From NCBI GenBank assembly GCA_944383955.1, contig CALWRP010000094.1, forward strand, positions 1 to 37,117: DNA of 37,117 nucleotides. Direction: 5' to 3'. Positions 1-8,149 of the stretch are shown piece after piece. This DNA is from an uncultured Clostridia bacterium (lineage in GTDB: Bacteria > Bacillota > Clostridia > Oscillospirales > Acutalibacteraceae). The notes under the pieces were generated by a model. It saw only the letters and a program-made list of their open reading frames with translations. It had not been told where the DNA came from and ran no database searches. The position numbers and the translations under genes are program-made. How positions within the stretch are numbered: the stretch's first letter is position 1; each line of letters begins with the position of its first letter.

Positions 1-1
1 A

Positions 2-601
2 ATTACTTTGCCCTTGCGACAGGATGGAAAGCTTGATGTAGGCGGTGCGGTAGGGCACAATGGCCTGCTGGGTGTCATCCGGGTTTATGGGGAAGGGCAG
101 CCCTATATTGGTCAGGTGGAGCTGCAATCCGGCGAGATTGCAGAGGATTTGACATATTATTATGGAGTCAGTGAGCAGATTCCCACCATTTGCGCGCTGG
201 GCGTTCTGGTGGACAAAACGGATGCTTCCCATGTGCTGGCGGGAGGAATGCTGATTCAGGTGCTTCCAGGCGCTTCGGAAGAAGCAATTGCCCGTTTGGA
301 GCAAAATGCCGCTTCGCTGCCTCCGGTGACAACTATGCTCGCACAGGGGCTTACCATTGAAGAAATGTGCCAAAAGGCTCTGAATGACTTTGAGATGGAG
401 ATTCTGGATGAGTTTCAGGTGCACTATGCCTGCCCTTGCAGCCGTGAGCGTGTGCAGAGGGCTTTTCTCACGCTTCCCAAGGATGAACTGCTCTCTCTGC
501 CTGATGAAGCAACAGGGCTTGCAGAGGCCAAATGTCAGTATTGCGGACGCACCTACACCTTTACAAAAGAGGAGCTGGAATTGCTGGCAAAAAAAATATA
601 A
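2..601 (+). CDS. hslO: Hsp33 redox-regulated chaperonin, 5'-truncated by the window edge
   Basis: Cytoplasmic holdase chaperone switched on by oxidative unfolding of its C-terminal zinc domain. The reading frame is open from base 2, so the first roughly 95 residues of a family that is usually about 290 aa lie outside the window; the TTG at 8 is not the true start. The fragment carries the family core GKLDVGGAVGHNG, SGEIAEDLTYYYGVSEQ and the conserved GGMLIQVLPGA. Near the end are the four zinc-binding cysteines as CPC then CQYC, the arrangement that senses oxidation, followed by the typical FTKEEL. G+C is visibly lower (about 50-55%) than in the genes from 2 kb on. The identification is secure; only the start is missing. 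Confidence 0.95.
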   Translation: MTLPLRQDGKLDVGGAVGHNGLLGVIRVYGEGQPYIGQVELQSGEIAEDLTYYYGVSEQIPTICALGVLVDKTDASHVLAGGMLIQVLPGASEEAIARLEQNAASLPPVTTMLAQGLTIEEMCQKALNDFEMEILDEFQVHYACPCSRERVQRAFLTLPKDELLSLPDEATGLAEAKCQYCGRTYTFTKEELELLAKKI

Positions 602-619
602 AAATTTTTCATTTACCTG

Positions 620-648
620 TTGACAACCAAAGAGTTTTGTAGTAAGAT
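620..648 (+). promoter_or_regulatory. Sigma-A promoter of the tRNA operon
   Basis: A perfect -35 TTGACA (620-625), a 17-base spacer and TAAGAT (643-648) as -10. It sits about 35 bases upstream of the first tRNA and just after hslO, which fits a strong housekeeping promoter for the five-tRNA transcript. Confidence 0.85.
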
Positions 649-682
649 ATAACACGTCGCTGAGAGAGACGGCGGCGACAAC

Positions 683-759
683 GGGAGCATAGCTCAGCTG
701 GTTAGAGCACCTGCCTTACAAGCAGGGGGTCATAGGTTCGAGTCCTATTGTTCCCACCA
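683..759 (+). tRNA. tRNA-Val (anticodon UAC)
   Basis: Full cloverleaf: acceptor GGGAGCA pairs with TGTTCCC, anticodon stem CTGCC/GGCAG-type with loop containing TAC, T-arm GGTTCGAGTCC, and an encoded CCA. First of five tRNAs in one operon. Confidence 0.95.
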
Positions 760-765
760 AAAAGT

Positions 766-842
766 GGCCCGGTAGTTCAGTTGGTTAGAACGCTAGCCTG
801 TCACGCTAGAGGTCGACGGTTCGAGCCCGTTCCGGGTCGCCA
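766..842 (+). tRNA. tRNA-Asp (anticodon GUC)
   Basis: Acceptor GGCCCGG pairs with CCGGGTC, anticodon loop CTGTCAC gives GUC, T-arm GGTTCGAGCCC, encoded CCA. Six bases after tRNA-Val. Confidence 0.95.
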
Positions 843-847
843 CTTAT

Positions 848-923
848 GCCTCTGTAGCTCAGTTGGTAGAGCAGGGGACTGAAAATCCCCGTGTCGGTGG
901 TTCGATTCCGCCCGGAGGCACCA
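848..923 (+). tRNA. tRNA-Phe (anticodon GAA)
   Basis: Acceptor GCCTCTG pairs with CGGAGGC, anticodon arm GGGGA-CTGAAAA-TCCCC gives GAA, T-arm GGTGG-TTCGATT-CCGCC, encoded CCA. Confidence 0.95.
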
Positions 924-928
924 ACAAT

Positions 929-1004
929 GCGAACGTAGCTCATCTGGTAGAGCGCCACCTTGCCAAGGTGGAGGTAGCGAGTTCGAGCCTCGTCGTTCGC
1001 TCCA
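929..1004 (+). tRNA. tRNA-Gly (anticodon GCC)
   Basis: Acceptor GCGAACG pairs with CGTTCGC, anticodon arm CCACC-TTGCCAA-GGTGG gives GCC, T-arm GAGTTCGAGCCTC, encoded CCA. Confidence 0.95.
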
Positions 1005-1007
1005 TAT

Positions 1008-1082
1008 GGCGACATAGCCAAGTGGTAAGGCATGGGTCTGCAAAACCCTGACTCCCCAGTTCGAATCTGGGTGTCGCCTCCA
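1008..1082 (+). tRNA. tRNA-Cys (anticodon GCA)
   Basis: Acceptor GGCGACA pairs with TGTCGCC, anticodon loop CTGCAAA gives GCA, T-arm CCAGTTCGAATCTGG, encoded CCA. Last tRNA of the operon, directly followed by a terminator. Confidence 0.95.
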
Positions 1083-1085
1083 AAA

Positions 1086-1117
1086 AATCCCGATCGCGCT
1101 TGCGGTCGGGATTTTTT
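1086..1117 (+). terminator. Intrinsic terminator of the tRNA operon
   Basis: A 12-bp stem starting AATCCCGA and closing TCGGGATT, loop GCTT, followed by a T run. It starts four bases after the CCA of tRNA-Cys. The following 265 bases up to the next gene contain nothing I recognise. Confidence 0.9.
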
Positions 1118-1382
1118 CGTAGCGCTCGCTGAAAGAGCACACGCTGCAAAGCGGCCTGGGCTGGCTCTGCCCTTGGGGAAAGCGAGGCGGGCCTGTTCCG
1201 CGGTCTTTCACGGGAACCGTGCGATAAGCCGCAGAACGCTGCACAGAGGGCTGGAAACAGACGGGCGGGGGGGGAAAAGTACGCCTCCGGGAAGCCGCGT
1301 CTCAGAGGCCGCGGGAGGGCTGCGCAGGCACCCCCGGCGTGAGAGAGCCATTCCTGATGAAAGAGAAAAGGAGAGGATTCGC

Positions 1383-1787
1383 ATGAAAGCAAACGTCCCG
1401 CAGCTCGGAGAGCTGGTTTTGCTGTACGGTCTGGAGGAAGAGCGCGGCCGCGCGCTGCGGCAGCTTCTCGCCGGGCTGAAGGTGCCGGTGAAGACGGTCA
1501 CGGCGGACATGCTGGGCCAGACGGTGGGCTGGTGCGCGCAGTTTCCCGGCTTCGCGCGAAAGGAGGACGCCGGCGCCGCGCAAAAGCCGGAGGCCGGAGA
1601 GGCCATGGTGCTGAGCGGGATGACGAGAAAGCGCCTCGACCAGCTGCTCCTCGCCATGCGCGACAAGGGGATCAACGTGCCCCTCAAGGCGGTGGTGACG
1701 GCACACAACATGAGCTGGACCTTTGGCGAGCTGCTGACGGAGCTGCAGAGGGAGCGCGACGCCATCCGCGCGCAGGCGAAGAAGTGA
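1383..1787 (+). CDS. DUF3783 family protein
   Basis: A 134-residue protein of unknown function. The N-terminal part reads like a short alpha/beta unit (LVLLYGLEEERGRALRQLL), followed by a more variable, Ala/Glu-rich middle. The C-terminal half carries the feature by which I recognise DUF3783: LKAVVTAHNMSWTFGELLTEL, which resembles the family pattern (K)AVLT-x-N-x-x-W-T-x-x-x-L-L-x-E-L. No signal peptide or membrane segment, so it is probably cytoplasmic. The start is the ATG after AAAAGGAGAGG; the frame is open further upstream but that part crosses tRNA-Cys and cannot be coding. It stands alone between the tRNA operon and the MATE gene. Function unknown. Confidence 0.75.
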   Translation: MKANVPQLGELVLLYGLEEERGRALRQLLAGLKVPVKTVTADMLGQTVGWCAQFPGFARKEDAGAAQKPEAGEAMVLSGMTRKRLDQLLLAMRDKGINVPLKAVVTAHNMSWTFGELLTELQRERDAIRAQAKK

Positions 1788-1990
1788 GCGCACAGCGAAG
1801 CCCGGACGGCGGGCGGTGCGCGCGGCACATTGGCCGCAGCGGAGCCGGCGTTTTTTCGACGAGAACGGTGAAGACTTCGTGAGAAGGAAGTGAGAAGGAA
1901 AACCCCTTTACAGCAATAAACAGCATAGCAGCGCCGTTTGTTGCGTATGACAAGGAAACAACTTTACAGGAAGCAGAGGACAGGTGGAAC

Positions 1991-3367
1991 ATGGAACCAG
2001 GGCGCGACAAATCGTTTTACCGCAGCTTTTTTCAGCTGACAGGTACAATCGCTTTACAGAATCTTGTCGTTTTCAGCGTCAATTTGGCGGACAACGTGAT
2101 GCTTGGCGCGTATCAGGAGACCTCCCTTTCCGGGGTGGCGCTCGTCAATCAGATTCAGTTTCTGCTGCAGATGCTCACCATGGGCGTCGGCGAGGGCGTG
2201 GTGGTGCTGGCGGCCCAGTATTGGGGCAAGCGGGACACGGCCAGCATCAAGCGCATCCTGAGCGGCGCCCTGCGCGTGGGGATGGCGATCGCCGTGCTGC
2301 TGTGGGCGGTGGTGTTCTTCTTTCCGCACGCGGTGCTCTCCCTCTTCACCGGGGACGAGGCCGTCATCGCGGAGGGAATGCAGTATCTGGCGATCATCTG
2401 CTTTTCCTATTTCTTCTTCTCCTACACCAACATTCTGCTCTGCGCCCTGCGCAGCGTGGAAACGGTGCGGGTGGGCATTGTCGTGTCGCTGTCCACCCTG
2501 TGCATCAACGTCTGCCTCAACTCCCTTCTGATCTTCGGCAACCTCGGCGCGCCGCGCATGGGAGCGGCGGGAGCCGCCGTCGCCACGCTGGCGGCCCGCG
2601 TGGTCGAGTCTGTGATTGTGACGCTCTATCTGTTCCGCATGGACCGCAAGCTTTGCCTGCGCCCGGCGGACTTCGCCGTCTTCGACCGCGCGCTCTTCCG
2701 CGATTACGCGCGCTGCGGCTTTCCCGTTCTGGCGTCGAACGCCATCTGGGGCCTTGCGATGGCGATTCAGACGGCGATTCTCGGCCACCTGGGCTCGGCG
2801 GCCATCGCGGCCAACAGCATTGCCACCACCGTCTTTCAGATCTTCAGCGTGGTGGCGTACGGCTCGGCCAGCGCCTCAGGCGTGATCATCGGCAAGACGA
2901 TCGGGGAGGGCAGGCTGCCGGATGTGCGGCGGTACGCCAAGCGGCTGCAGCTGCTCTTCCTCGCCATCGGCCTGCTGACGGGCCTGGGCCTCTTTCTGGT
3001 GCGCGGGGCCGTGCTGTCGCTCTACGCCATCTCCGAGGAGAGCCGCGCCCTGGCCGATCAGTTCCTGCTGATTCTCAGCGTGACGTGCGTCGGCACCGCC
3101 TACCAGATGCCGGCCCTCACCGGCATCGTGCGCGGCGGCGGGGATACCTCCTTCGTCTTCGTCAACGACACCATCTTCATGTGGTGCCTGGTGCTGCCGG
3201 CCTCCGCCGCGGCGGCGTTTGCGCTGCAGCTTCCGCCGGCGGCCGTGTTCGTCTGCCTGAAATCCGATCAGATCCTCAAGTGCTTCGTGGCGGTTGTGAA
3301 GGTCAACCGCTTCCGCTGGATCCGCTCGCTGGCTCGCTGGCGCGCTGATGCGCCGCCGCCCGCATAA
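1991..3367 (+). CDS. MATE family efflux transporter
   Basis: A polytopic membrane protein of 458 residues, the usual length for the MATE (multidrug and toxin extrusion) family, with about twelve hydrophobic helices in two homologous halves. The N-terminal helix reads LTGTIALQNLVVFSVNLADNVMLG, the typical MATE opening, and the TGIVRGGGDTSFVFVND stretch matches the second-half loop seen in bacterial members. Such proteins export cationic drugs or metabolites using a Na+ or H+ gradient; the substrate cannot be read from the sequence. Start: ATG after ACAGGTGGAAC. A 43-base gap separates it from cwlD on the same strand. Family is secure, substrate unknown. Confidence 0.9.
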   Translation: MEPGRDKSFYRSFFQLTGTIALQNLVVFSVNLADNVMLGAYQETSLSGVALVNQIQFLLQMLTMGVGEGVVVLAAQYWGKRDTASIKRILSGALRVGMAIAVLLWAVVFFFPHAVLSLFTGDEAVIAEGMQYLAIICFSYFFFSYTNILLCALRSVETVRVGIVVSLSTLCINVCLNSLLIFGNLGAPRMGAAGAAVATLAARVVESVIVTLYLFRMDRKLCLRPADFAVFDRALFRDYARCGFPVLASNAIWGLAMAIQTAILGHLGSAAIAANSIATTVFQIFSVVAYGSASASGVIIGKTIGEGRLPDVRRYAKRLQLLFLAIGLLTGLGLFLVRGAVLSLYAISEESRALADQFLLILSVTCVGTAYQMPALTGIVRGGGDTSFVFVNDTIFMWCLVLPASAAAAFALQLPPAAVFVCLKSDQILKCFVAVVKVNRFRWIRSLARWRADAPPPA

Positions 3368-3409
3368 AGACCGGCCCGCCCCTCGTATATATGGATGGGG
3401 TGATGAAGC

Positions 3410-4138
3410 TTGAAGCGTCGGTATGCGGCTCCCATTGCGGTTCTTGTGCTGAGCTGTCTGCTCTTTCTGCTGCTGTCCTATCTCTCCTGCGAGACGATCA
3501 GCCGCATGGCCTCCTCGCTGGCGGACAGCGCCGCGCCGGTGATCTATCTCGATCCCGGCCACGGCGGCGAGGACGGCGGCACGCAGTCGCAGGACGGCCT
3601 GCTCGAGAAGGACGTGAACCTCTCGATCGCCCTCACGCTGCGCGACCTGCTGGAATCGGCCGGCTACCGCGTGAAGATGACGCGCGAGGAGGACGTCTCG
3701 ATCGGCGACAACACGCTGGCCACCGTGCGGGAGCGCAAGGTCAGCGACATTCACAGCCGCCTCTCTCTGGTGGAGGAGGAGCGAAGCTGTGTTCTCATCA
3801 GCATCCACCAGAATTATTTTGAGCAGAGCCGCTACAGCGGCGCGCAGATGTTCTATTCTCCCAACAACGAGGAGAGCGGGGCGCTCGCGGAGTCCATCCG
3901 CCAGAGCGTCGTCTCCCTGCTGCAGCCGGAGAACACGCGGCAGAACAAGGAGGCCACAGACTCCATCTATCTGCTCTGGAATACGCAGGCGCCCGCCGTC
4001 CTGGTGGAGTGCGGCTTCCTCTCCAACGCGGAGGAGGCCGCACTGCTGGGGCAGGAGGCGTACCGGGCGCAGATGGCCTTCTGCATTTACGACGGCCTGA
4101 CGCGCTGGCTGGCGGAAAACGGCGCGCCGGCCGGATGA
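3410..4138 (+). CDS. cwlD: N-acetylmuramoyl-L-alanine amidase, CwlD type
   Basis: Amidase_3 enzyme that cleaves the bond between MurNAc and L-alanine. CwlD of spore formers removes peptide side chains in the forespore so that muramic-delta-lactam can form in the cortex. One N-terminal membrane anchor (residues about 7-27) precedes a catalytic domain with the zinc motifs: DPGHGGEDGG, Glu in LLEKDVNLSI, SIHQN, and the catalytic Glu in VECGFLSN. 242 residues matches CwlD length. The start is TTG, placed by GGGGTG nine bases upstream; no ATG in frame gives a full anchor. It is followed by radA after 53 bases. CwlD assignment over a vegetative amidase rests on size, single anchor and lack of SH3/LysM repeats. 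Confidence 0.85.
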   Translation: MKRRYAAPIAVLVLSCLLFLLLSYLSCETISRMASSLADSAAPVIYLDPGHGGEDGGTQSQDGLLEKDVNLSIALTLRDLLESAGYRVKMTREEDVSIGDNTLATVRERKVSDIHSRLSLVEEERSCVLISIHQNYFEQSRYSGAQMFYSPNNEESGALAESIRQSVVSLLQPENTRQNKEATDSIYLLWNTQAPAVLVECGFLSNAEEAALLGQEAYRAQMAFCIYDGLTRWLAENGAPAG

Positions 4139-4148
4139 CAAACATAAT

Positions 4149-4170
4149 CCCCCGGCCACTTCTCCGGGGG
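4149..4170 (+). other. GC hairpin between cwlD and radA
   Basis: Seven-base inverted repeat CCCCCGG / CCGGGGG with an 8-base loop, lying just before the radA ribosome site. No T run follows, so it is not an intrinsic terminator; it may affect mRNA stability or radA translation. Confidence 0.4.
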
Positions 4171-4191
4171 CGAAAGGAGACGGTGAAAGCG

Positions 4192-5562
4192 ATGGCCGGA
4201 AAAAGCAAGACGGTCTATGTCTGTTCCGAATGCGGCTTTGAGACCGCAAAGTGGGCGGGGAAATGCCCCGGCTGCGGGCAGTGGAACACCATGCAGGAGG
4301 AGGTGCGCGGCCCCGCCCCGGCGCGCGCCGCGGTCCCCGCGAGCCGCACGGACGCGGTGCGCCCTCTGCGGATCGGCGAGATCGACACCGACGAGGAGGC
4401 CCGCTACCACACCGGCCTCACAGAGCTCGACCGCGTGCTCGGCGGCGGCATCGTCAAGGGCTCGCTGATTCTTGTCAGCGGCGAGCCGGGCATCGGCAAG
4501 TCCACCATCCTGCTGCAAATCTGCGACTTTCTCGGGCAGTCGCTGCGCATCCTCTATGTATCGGGAGAGGAATCCGCCCGGCAGATCAAGCTGCGCGCGG
4601 AGCGTCTTGGCGTGTGCAGCGAGAACCTGTTCATCCTCACGGAGACGGACGTGCAGGCTGTGGTGGAGCATATGCGCCAGAGCAAGCCGGACCTCGTGAT
4701 GATCGACTCCATCCAGACGATGAACATGGCGGAGCTCTCCTCCTCGCCCGGCAGCGTGACGCAGGTGCGCGAGTGCACGAACGCCATCATGCGCGCCTCC
4801 AAGCTGCTGGAAATTCCGGCGATCGTCGTCGGCCTCGTGAACAAGGACGGGGCCATCGCGGGCCCGAAGGTGCTCGAGCACATCGTCGACGCCGTGCTCT
4901 ACTTCGAGGGCGACCGCCAGATGTCCTACCGCATCCTGCGCGCCGTCAAGAACCGCTACGGCTCCACGAACGAGATCGGCGTCTTCGACATGGGAGACCA
5001 CGGCCTGCGCCAGGTGGAGAACCCCTCGCAGGCCATGCTGGAGGGCAGGCCGAAGAACGTCTCCGGCACCTGCGTCACCTGCGTGATGGAGGGCTCGCGC
5101 CCGATCCTGGCCGAAATTCAGGGGCTTGCCACCGCCAGCGGCTTCGGCAACCCGCGCCGCATGGCTACCGGCTTCGATTACAACCGCATGGCGCTGCTGC
5201 TGGCCGTGCTCGAGAAGCGCGCTGGCTACTATTTCGCGAACCTCGACGCCTACCTCAACGTGGTGGGCGGCCTGCGCCTGGACGAGCCCGCGGTCGACCT
5301 GGCCGTGGCGATGGCGCTCGTCTCGAGCCTCAAGGATACGCCGGTGCGCGACGACGCGATTGTCTTCGGGGAGATTGGCCTGGCCGGGGAGCTGCGCTCC
5401 GTCACCCACGCGGAGGCGCGCGTGACAGAGGCGGCCCGGCTCGGCTTTCGCCGCTGCGTGCTGCCGGCTCACTGCCTGCGGCAGCTTGCGGAGCCGCCGC
5501 AGGGCATCGAGCTGTGCGGCGTCAAAAATGTGCGGGAGGCCTTTGCTGCTCTGACGGAGTGA
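4192..5562 (+). CDS. radA: DNA repair protein RadA (Sms)
   Basis: RecA-like ATPase that extends D-loops during homologous recombination and repair. The 456 residues match the family. Domains in order: a four-Cys zinc finger (C11, C14, C25, C28), a RecA-type ATPase with Walker A GEPGIGKST near residue 97 and Walker B LVMIDSIQT, the RadA-specific KNRYG motif near residue 252, and a C-terminal Lon-protease-like domain. The ATG at 4192 is preferred: AAAGGAG lies 12 bases upstream, slightly far, but the in-frame GTG at 4183 is too close. The 3' end overlaps a convergent small gene by 41 bases. Confidence 0.95.
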   Translation: MAGKSKTVYVCSECGFETAKWAGKCPGCGQWNTMQEEVRGPAPARAAVPASRTDAVRPLRIGEIDTDEEARYHTGLTELDRVLGGGIVKGSLILVSGEPGIGKSTILLQICDFLGQSLRILYVSGEESARQIKLRAERLGVCSENLFILTETDVQAVVEHMRQSKPDLVMIDSIQTMNMAELSSSPGSVTQVRECTNAIMRASKLLEIPAIVVGLVNKDGAIAGPKVLEHIVDAVLYFEGDRQMSYRILRAVKNRYGSTNEIGVFDMGDHGLRQVENPSQAMLEGRPKNVSGTCVTCVMEGSRPILAEIQGLATASGFGNPRRMATGFDYNRMALLLAVLEKRAGYYFANLDAYLNVVGGLRLDEPAVDLAVAMALVSSLKDTPVRDDAIVFGEIGLAGELRSVTHAEARVTEAARLGFRRCVLPAHCLRQLAEPPQGIELCGVKNVREAFAALTE

Positions 5563-5719
5563 AGGGGGTGATTCCCTCCTCATACTCCCTGCGCTCAATG
5601 ACGCGGATGCAGTGCACGCAGCCGTTCCCGGTGTAGTTCGTCACCGCGGAGGGCATGTCCAGGGAGCAGTAGCCGTCCTGCTGGTACACGCAGTCCACGT
5701 CGCATTGAATCATGCTCAT
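5522..5719 (-). CDS. Small cysteine-rich protein, DUF1540-like
   Basis: A 65-residue protein with five cysteines in the pattern C-x3-C-x7-C-x15-C-x2-C (CDVDCVYQQDGYC ... CVHC), suggesting metal binding. This resembles the small DUF1540-like proteins of Clostridia, some of which databases mislabel as hydroxymyristoyl-ACP dehydratase; nothing here supports that activity. It runs opposite to radA and its last 41 bases overlap the radA 3' end. A good ribosome site (GAGGTGATGGG) precedes the ATG, which argues that it is real. Function unknown. Confidence 0.75.
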   Translation of the reverse strand: MSMIQCDVDCVYQQDGYCSLDMPSAVTNYTGNGCVHCIRVIERREYEEGITPFTPSEQQRPPAHF

Positions 5720-5862
5720 TTCCCATCACCTCACACGGTTATTTTGTTCCGCGGGCGCCTTCGTTTATGCACGGGGCCCCGCGATTTTTTCCTCCCGCGC
5801 GGCTCATATTTTGCGGATCGGGCTCAAAGAATAAGCCGGAGAAACGAAATGGGGGAATGATC

Positions 5863-6819
5863 TTGAACAAATATCTTTTGTTGTCCGGCCTCTCCCTGGC
5901 CGCGGCAATTTCCGTGTTTGGGGCGGGAAAATGGTATCAGGCGTCGATCCCGCGCGTGAGCTATACGCAGGTCACGGCCGTCTCCGCAGAGGATTTCGTC
6001 TCCTGCATGGGAAAGGTGGAACGCACGGGCTCGAGCAATGTCTCCGCCGAGCGCGCGGGAATGGCCTCGTCTGTGACGGTGGCGCCGGGGGACAGGGTGA
6101 GCGCGGGCCAGACGCTCGGGCAGGTTACCATGCTGCCCGCCGGCAGCTCGCAGCAGGACGCCGTGGAGGCCTATGCCGCTTTTCTGGACGGGCAGACGCC
6201 GCAGGTGCAGCTGGAGACCAGGGAGCGCGGCTCTCCGATTGACGGGACGGTCACCTCCGTCGCCATCGAGCAGGACGGCTATGTGCGCGCCGGGCAGACG
6301 GCCGTCGTCGTCTCCAGCGGGAACGGCCTGCAGCTGCGCCTGACGGTCGGCGAATCGCAGATTGCGGACCTGCGCGTGGGCCAGCGGGCGGAGATCACCG
6401 GCGTGGGCTTCCGCGATTCCGTCTACACCGGCGTTATCACGGAGATCGCCGACGAGGCCACGCAGACGCTCTCCGGCACCACGCAGGAGACGGTGGTGGA
6501 GGTGCTGGCCTCCGTTGAGGATCCGGGGGACGACATCAAGCCCGGCTTTTCCGTGAAGGCGCGGATTGTGACGCAGGAGAAGGAGAACGTGCTGATTGCG
6601 CCCTACGAGACCGTGGGAGCCGACGCGGACGGGAGCGAGTATGTGTTCGTCTACCGCGACGGCAGGGCCGTGCGGGCCGATGTGGAGACAGGGGAGGAGT
6701 ACGACAGCGGCTTCGAGATTGTCTCCGGCATCCGGGAGGGCGACATCCTGCTCTGCGAGCCGGAGCGGCTCTCCGACGGGGCGCGCGTGCTCCTGGCGGA
6801 GCGGAAGGAGGCGGCGTGA
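5863..6819 (+). CDS. HlyD/RND-type periplasmic adaptor-like subunit
   Basis: Membrane-fusion (adaptor) protein of an ABC-type exporter, on the outer face of the membrane. It has an N-terminal membrane segment (LLLSGLSLAAAISVFGAG), a split lipoyl half-motif (MASSVTVAPGDRVSAGQTLGQV and SPIDGTVTSVAIEQDGYVRAGQ), a beta-barrel and a membrane-proximal domain. The alpha-hairpin between the lipoyl halves is only about 25 residues, as expected in a single-membrane cell without TolC. Start: TTG at 5863, seven bases after GGGGG; the in-frame ATG at 5857 lies too close to that site. The stop overlaps the permease ATG (TGATG). No ATPase gene is adjacent. Confidence 0.85.
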   Translation: MNKYLLLSGLSLAAAISVFGAGKWYQASIPRVSYTQVTAVSAEDFVSCMGKVERTGSSNVSAERAGMASSVTVAPGDRVSAGQTLGQVTMLPAGSSQQDAVEAYAAFLDGQTPQVQLETRERGSPIDGTVTSVAIEQDGYVRAGQTAVVVSSGNGLQLRLTVGESQIADLRVGQRAEITGVGFRDSVYTGVITEIADEATQTLSGTTQETVVEVLASVEDPGDDIKPGFSVKARIVTQEKENVLIAPYETVGADADGSEYVFVYRDGRAVRADVETGEEYDSGFEIVSGIREGDILLCEPERLSDGARVLLAERKEAA

Positions 6820-8003
6820 TGCGCTATCTGCTGCAGTCGGCCCTGCGCAGCCTGCGCCGCAAGCGCAGCCGCACGGCCCTGACAACGCTCGGAATCGCCA
6901 TCGGCGTGGCCTCCGTCACGCTGGTGAGCAGCATCGCGCAGTACGGCACCTCCGCCGTGAGCCGCGAGCTGGAGAGCCTGGGCCTGAGCGGGCTGACCGT
7001 CTCGGCCTCTGCGGATTCCGGCGCGGCGCTGCGGGAGGAGGAGCTCGCCGTCATCGCCTCCTGCGGGGGCGTGGACGCGGTGACGCCCGTGCTGGTGGAG
7101 ACGGCGGAGCTGTCCACCCGGCGGTATGAGACGCAGGCCCTCGTCTGGGGCATCGACACCAGCGCGGACGAGATCATCTCCCTCGAGGTGCTCTACGGAC
7201 GTATGTTCGACAGAGCCGACCTCAAGGGCCGGGAGAACGTCTGCCTGGTGGATGAGTCGTTCGCCCGCAGCGCCTATGCCCGCGCCAACATCGTCGGCAA
7301 ATGCGTCTCGCTGGTGTGCGGCGGGGCGGAGCAGGAGTTCGAGGTGATCGGCATCGTGAAGACGGGCAGCGGCCTTCTGCAGAACATGATGGGCAGCTAC
7401 ATCCCGACGTTCGTCTACCTGCCGTACACCACCTTTCAGTCGAGCACGGGGAAGACGAGCTTCGATCAGATTGCCGTCAAGGTAGCGGACGCCGCAGCGG
7501 TGGCCGAGACGGGCCGCGCGATTCTTGCCAGCCTCGGCCGTCTGGGCGGCGACCCGGACCGCTACACGGCCAACGATATCGCCAAGCAGCGCGAGACGCT
7601 CGATTCCATGCTCGGCATCGTGACGCTCGTCCTCTCGGCCGTGGGCGCCGTCTCGCTCCTGGTGGCAAGCCTGAGCATCATGACGGTGATGCTGGTGTCC
7701 GTGAGCGAGCGCACGCGGGAGATCGGCGTGAAAAAATCGCTGGGAGCCACCAAGGGGACCATCCTTCTGGAATTTTTGTTCGAGGCTCTGTTCCTCTCGC
7801 TGTTCGGCTGCGTCTGCGGCCTGGCGGCCGGCTGCCTGCTCTCGTTCGCGGGGGCGGCCCTGCTGCAGACGTCCTTCGCCGTGCGGGGGGACGTCGTGGC
7901 GCTGAGCCTGCTGTTCTCCGCGGCCTCCGGCGTCGTCTTCGGCGTCTATCCCGCCTCAAAGGCGGCGCGCCTGAACCCGGTGGACGCCCTGCGCCAGATT
8001 TGA
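6819..8003 (+). CDS. ABC transporter permease, MacB/FtsX type
   Basis: A 394-residue integral membrane subunit with the MacB/FtsX layout: an N-terminal cytoplasmic stretch LRSLRRKRSRTALTTLGIAIGVA leading into helix 1, a large extracytoplasmic domain (about residues 45-260), then three C-terminal helices with SERTREIGVKKSLGATKGTI, the coupling region that normally contacts the ATPase, and the end motif YPASKAARLNPVDALR. Such permeases drive mechanotransmission rather than classic substrate passage and export peptides, lipids or antibiotics. It is translationally coupled to the adaptor gene through TGATG. The partner nucleotide-binding subunit is absent from the window, so it must be supplied from elsewhere or has been lost. 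Confidence 0.9.
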   Translation: MRYLLQSALRSLRRKRSRTALTTLGIAIGVASVTLVSSIAQYGTSAVSRELESLGLSGLTVSASADSGAALREEELAVIASCGGVDAVTPVLVETAELSTRRYETQALVWGIDTSADEIISLEVLYGRMFDRADLKGRENVCLVDESFARSAYARANIVGKCVSLVCGGAEQEFEVIGIVKTGSGLLQNMMGSYIPTFVYLPYTTFQSSTGKTSFDQIAVKVADAAAVAETGRAILASLGRLGGDPDRYTANDIAKQRETLDSMLGIVTLVLSAVGAVSLLVASLSIMTVMLVSVSERTREIGVKKSLGATKGTILLEFLFEALFLSLFGCVCGLAAGCLLSFAGAALLQTSFAVRGDVVALSLLFSAASGVVFGVYPASKAARLNPVDALRQI

Positions 8004-8149
8004 GAGAGAGCAGCAGGGGAGGCGCTGAGAGAGAAGGCAGCCGCCGCTTTGTTCGAAGCCACGGCTTTTTCCGCCCACTCTGTCTTCAGGGCGGCGCGCT
8101 GTGATAACCGCAACTTTGTTCGAAAACGAGAGAAAAGGGGGAAGAGAGG

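Noticed and set aside
1032-1382. Upstream extension of the DUF3783 frame
   Set aside because: It overlaps tRNA-Cys and the terminator; a proper ribosome site exists before the ATG at 1383.
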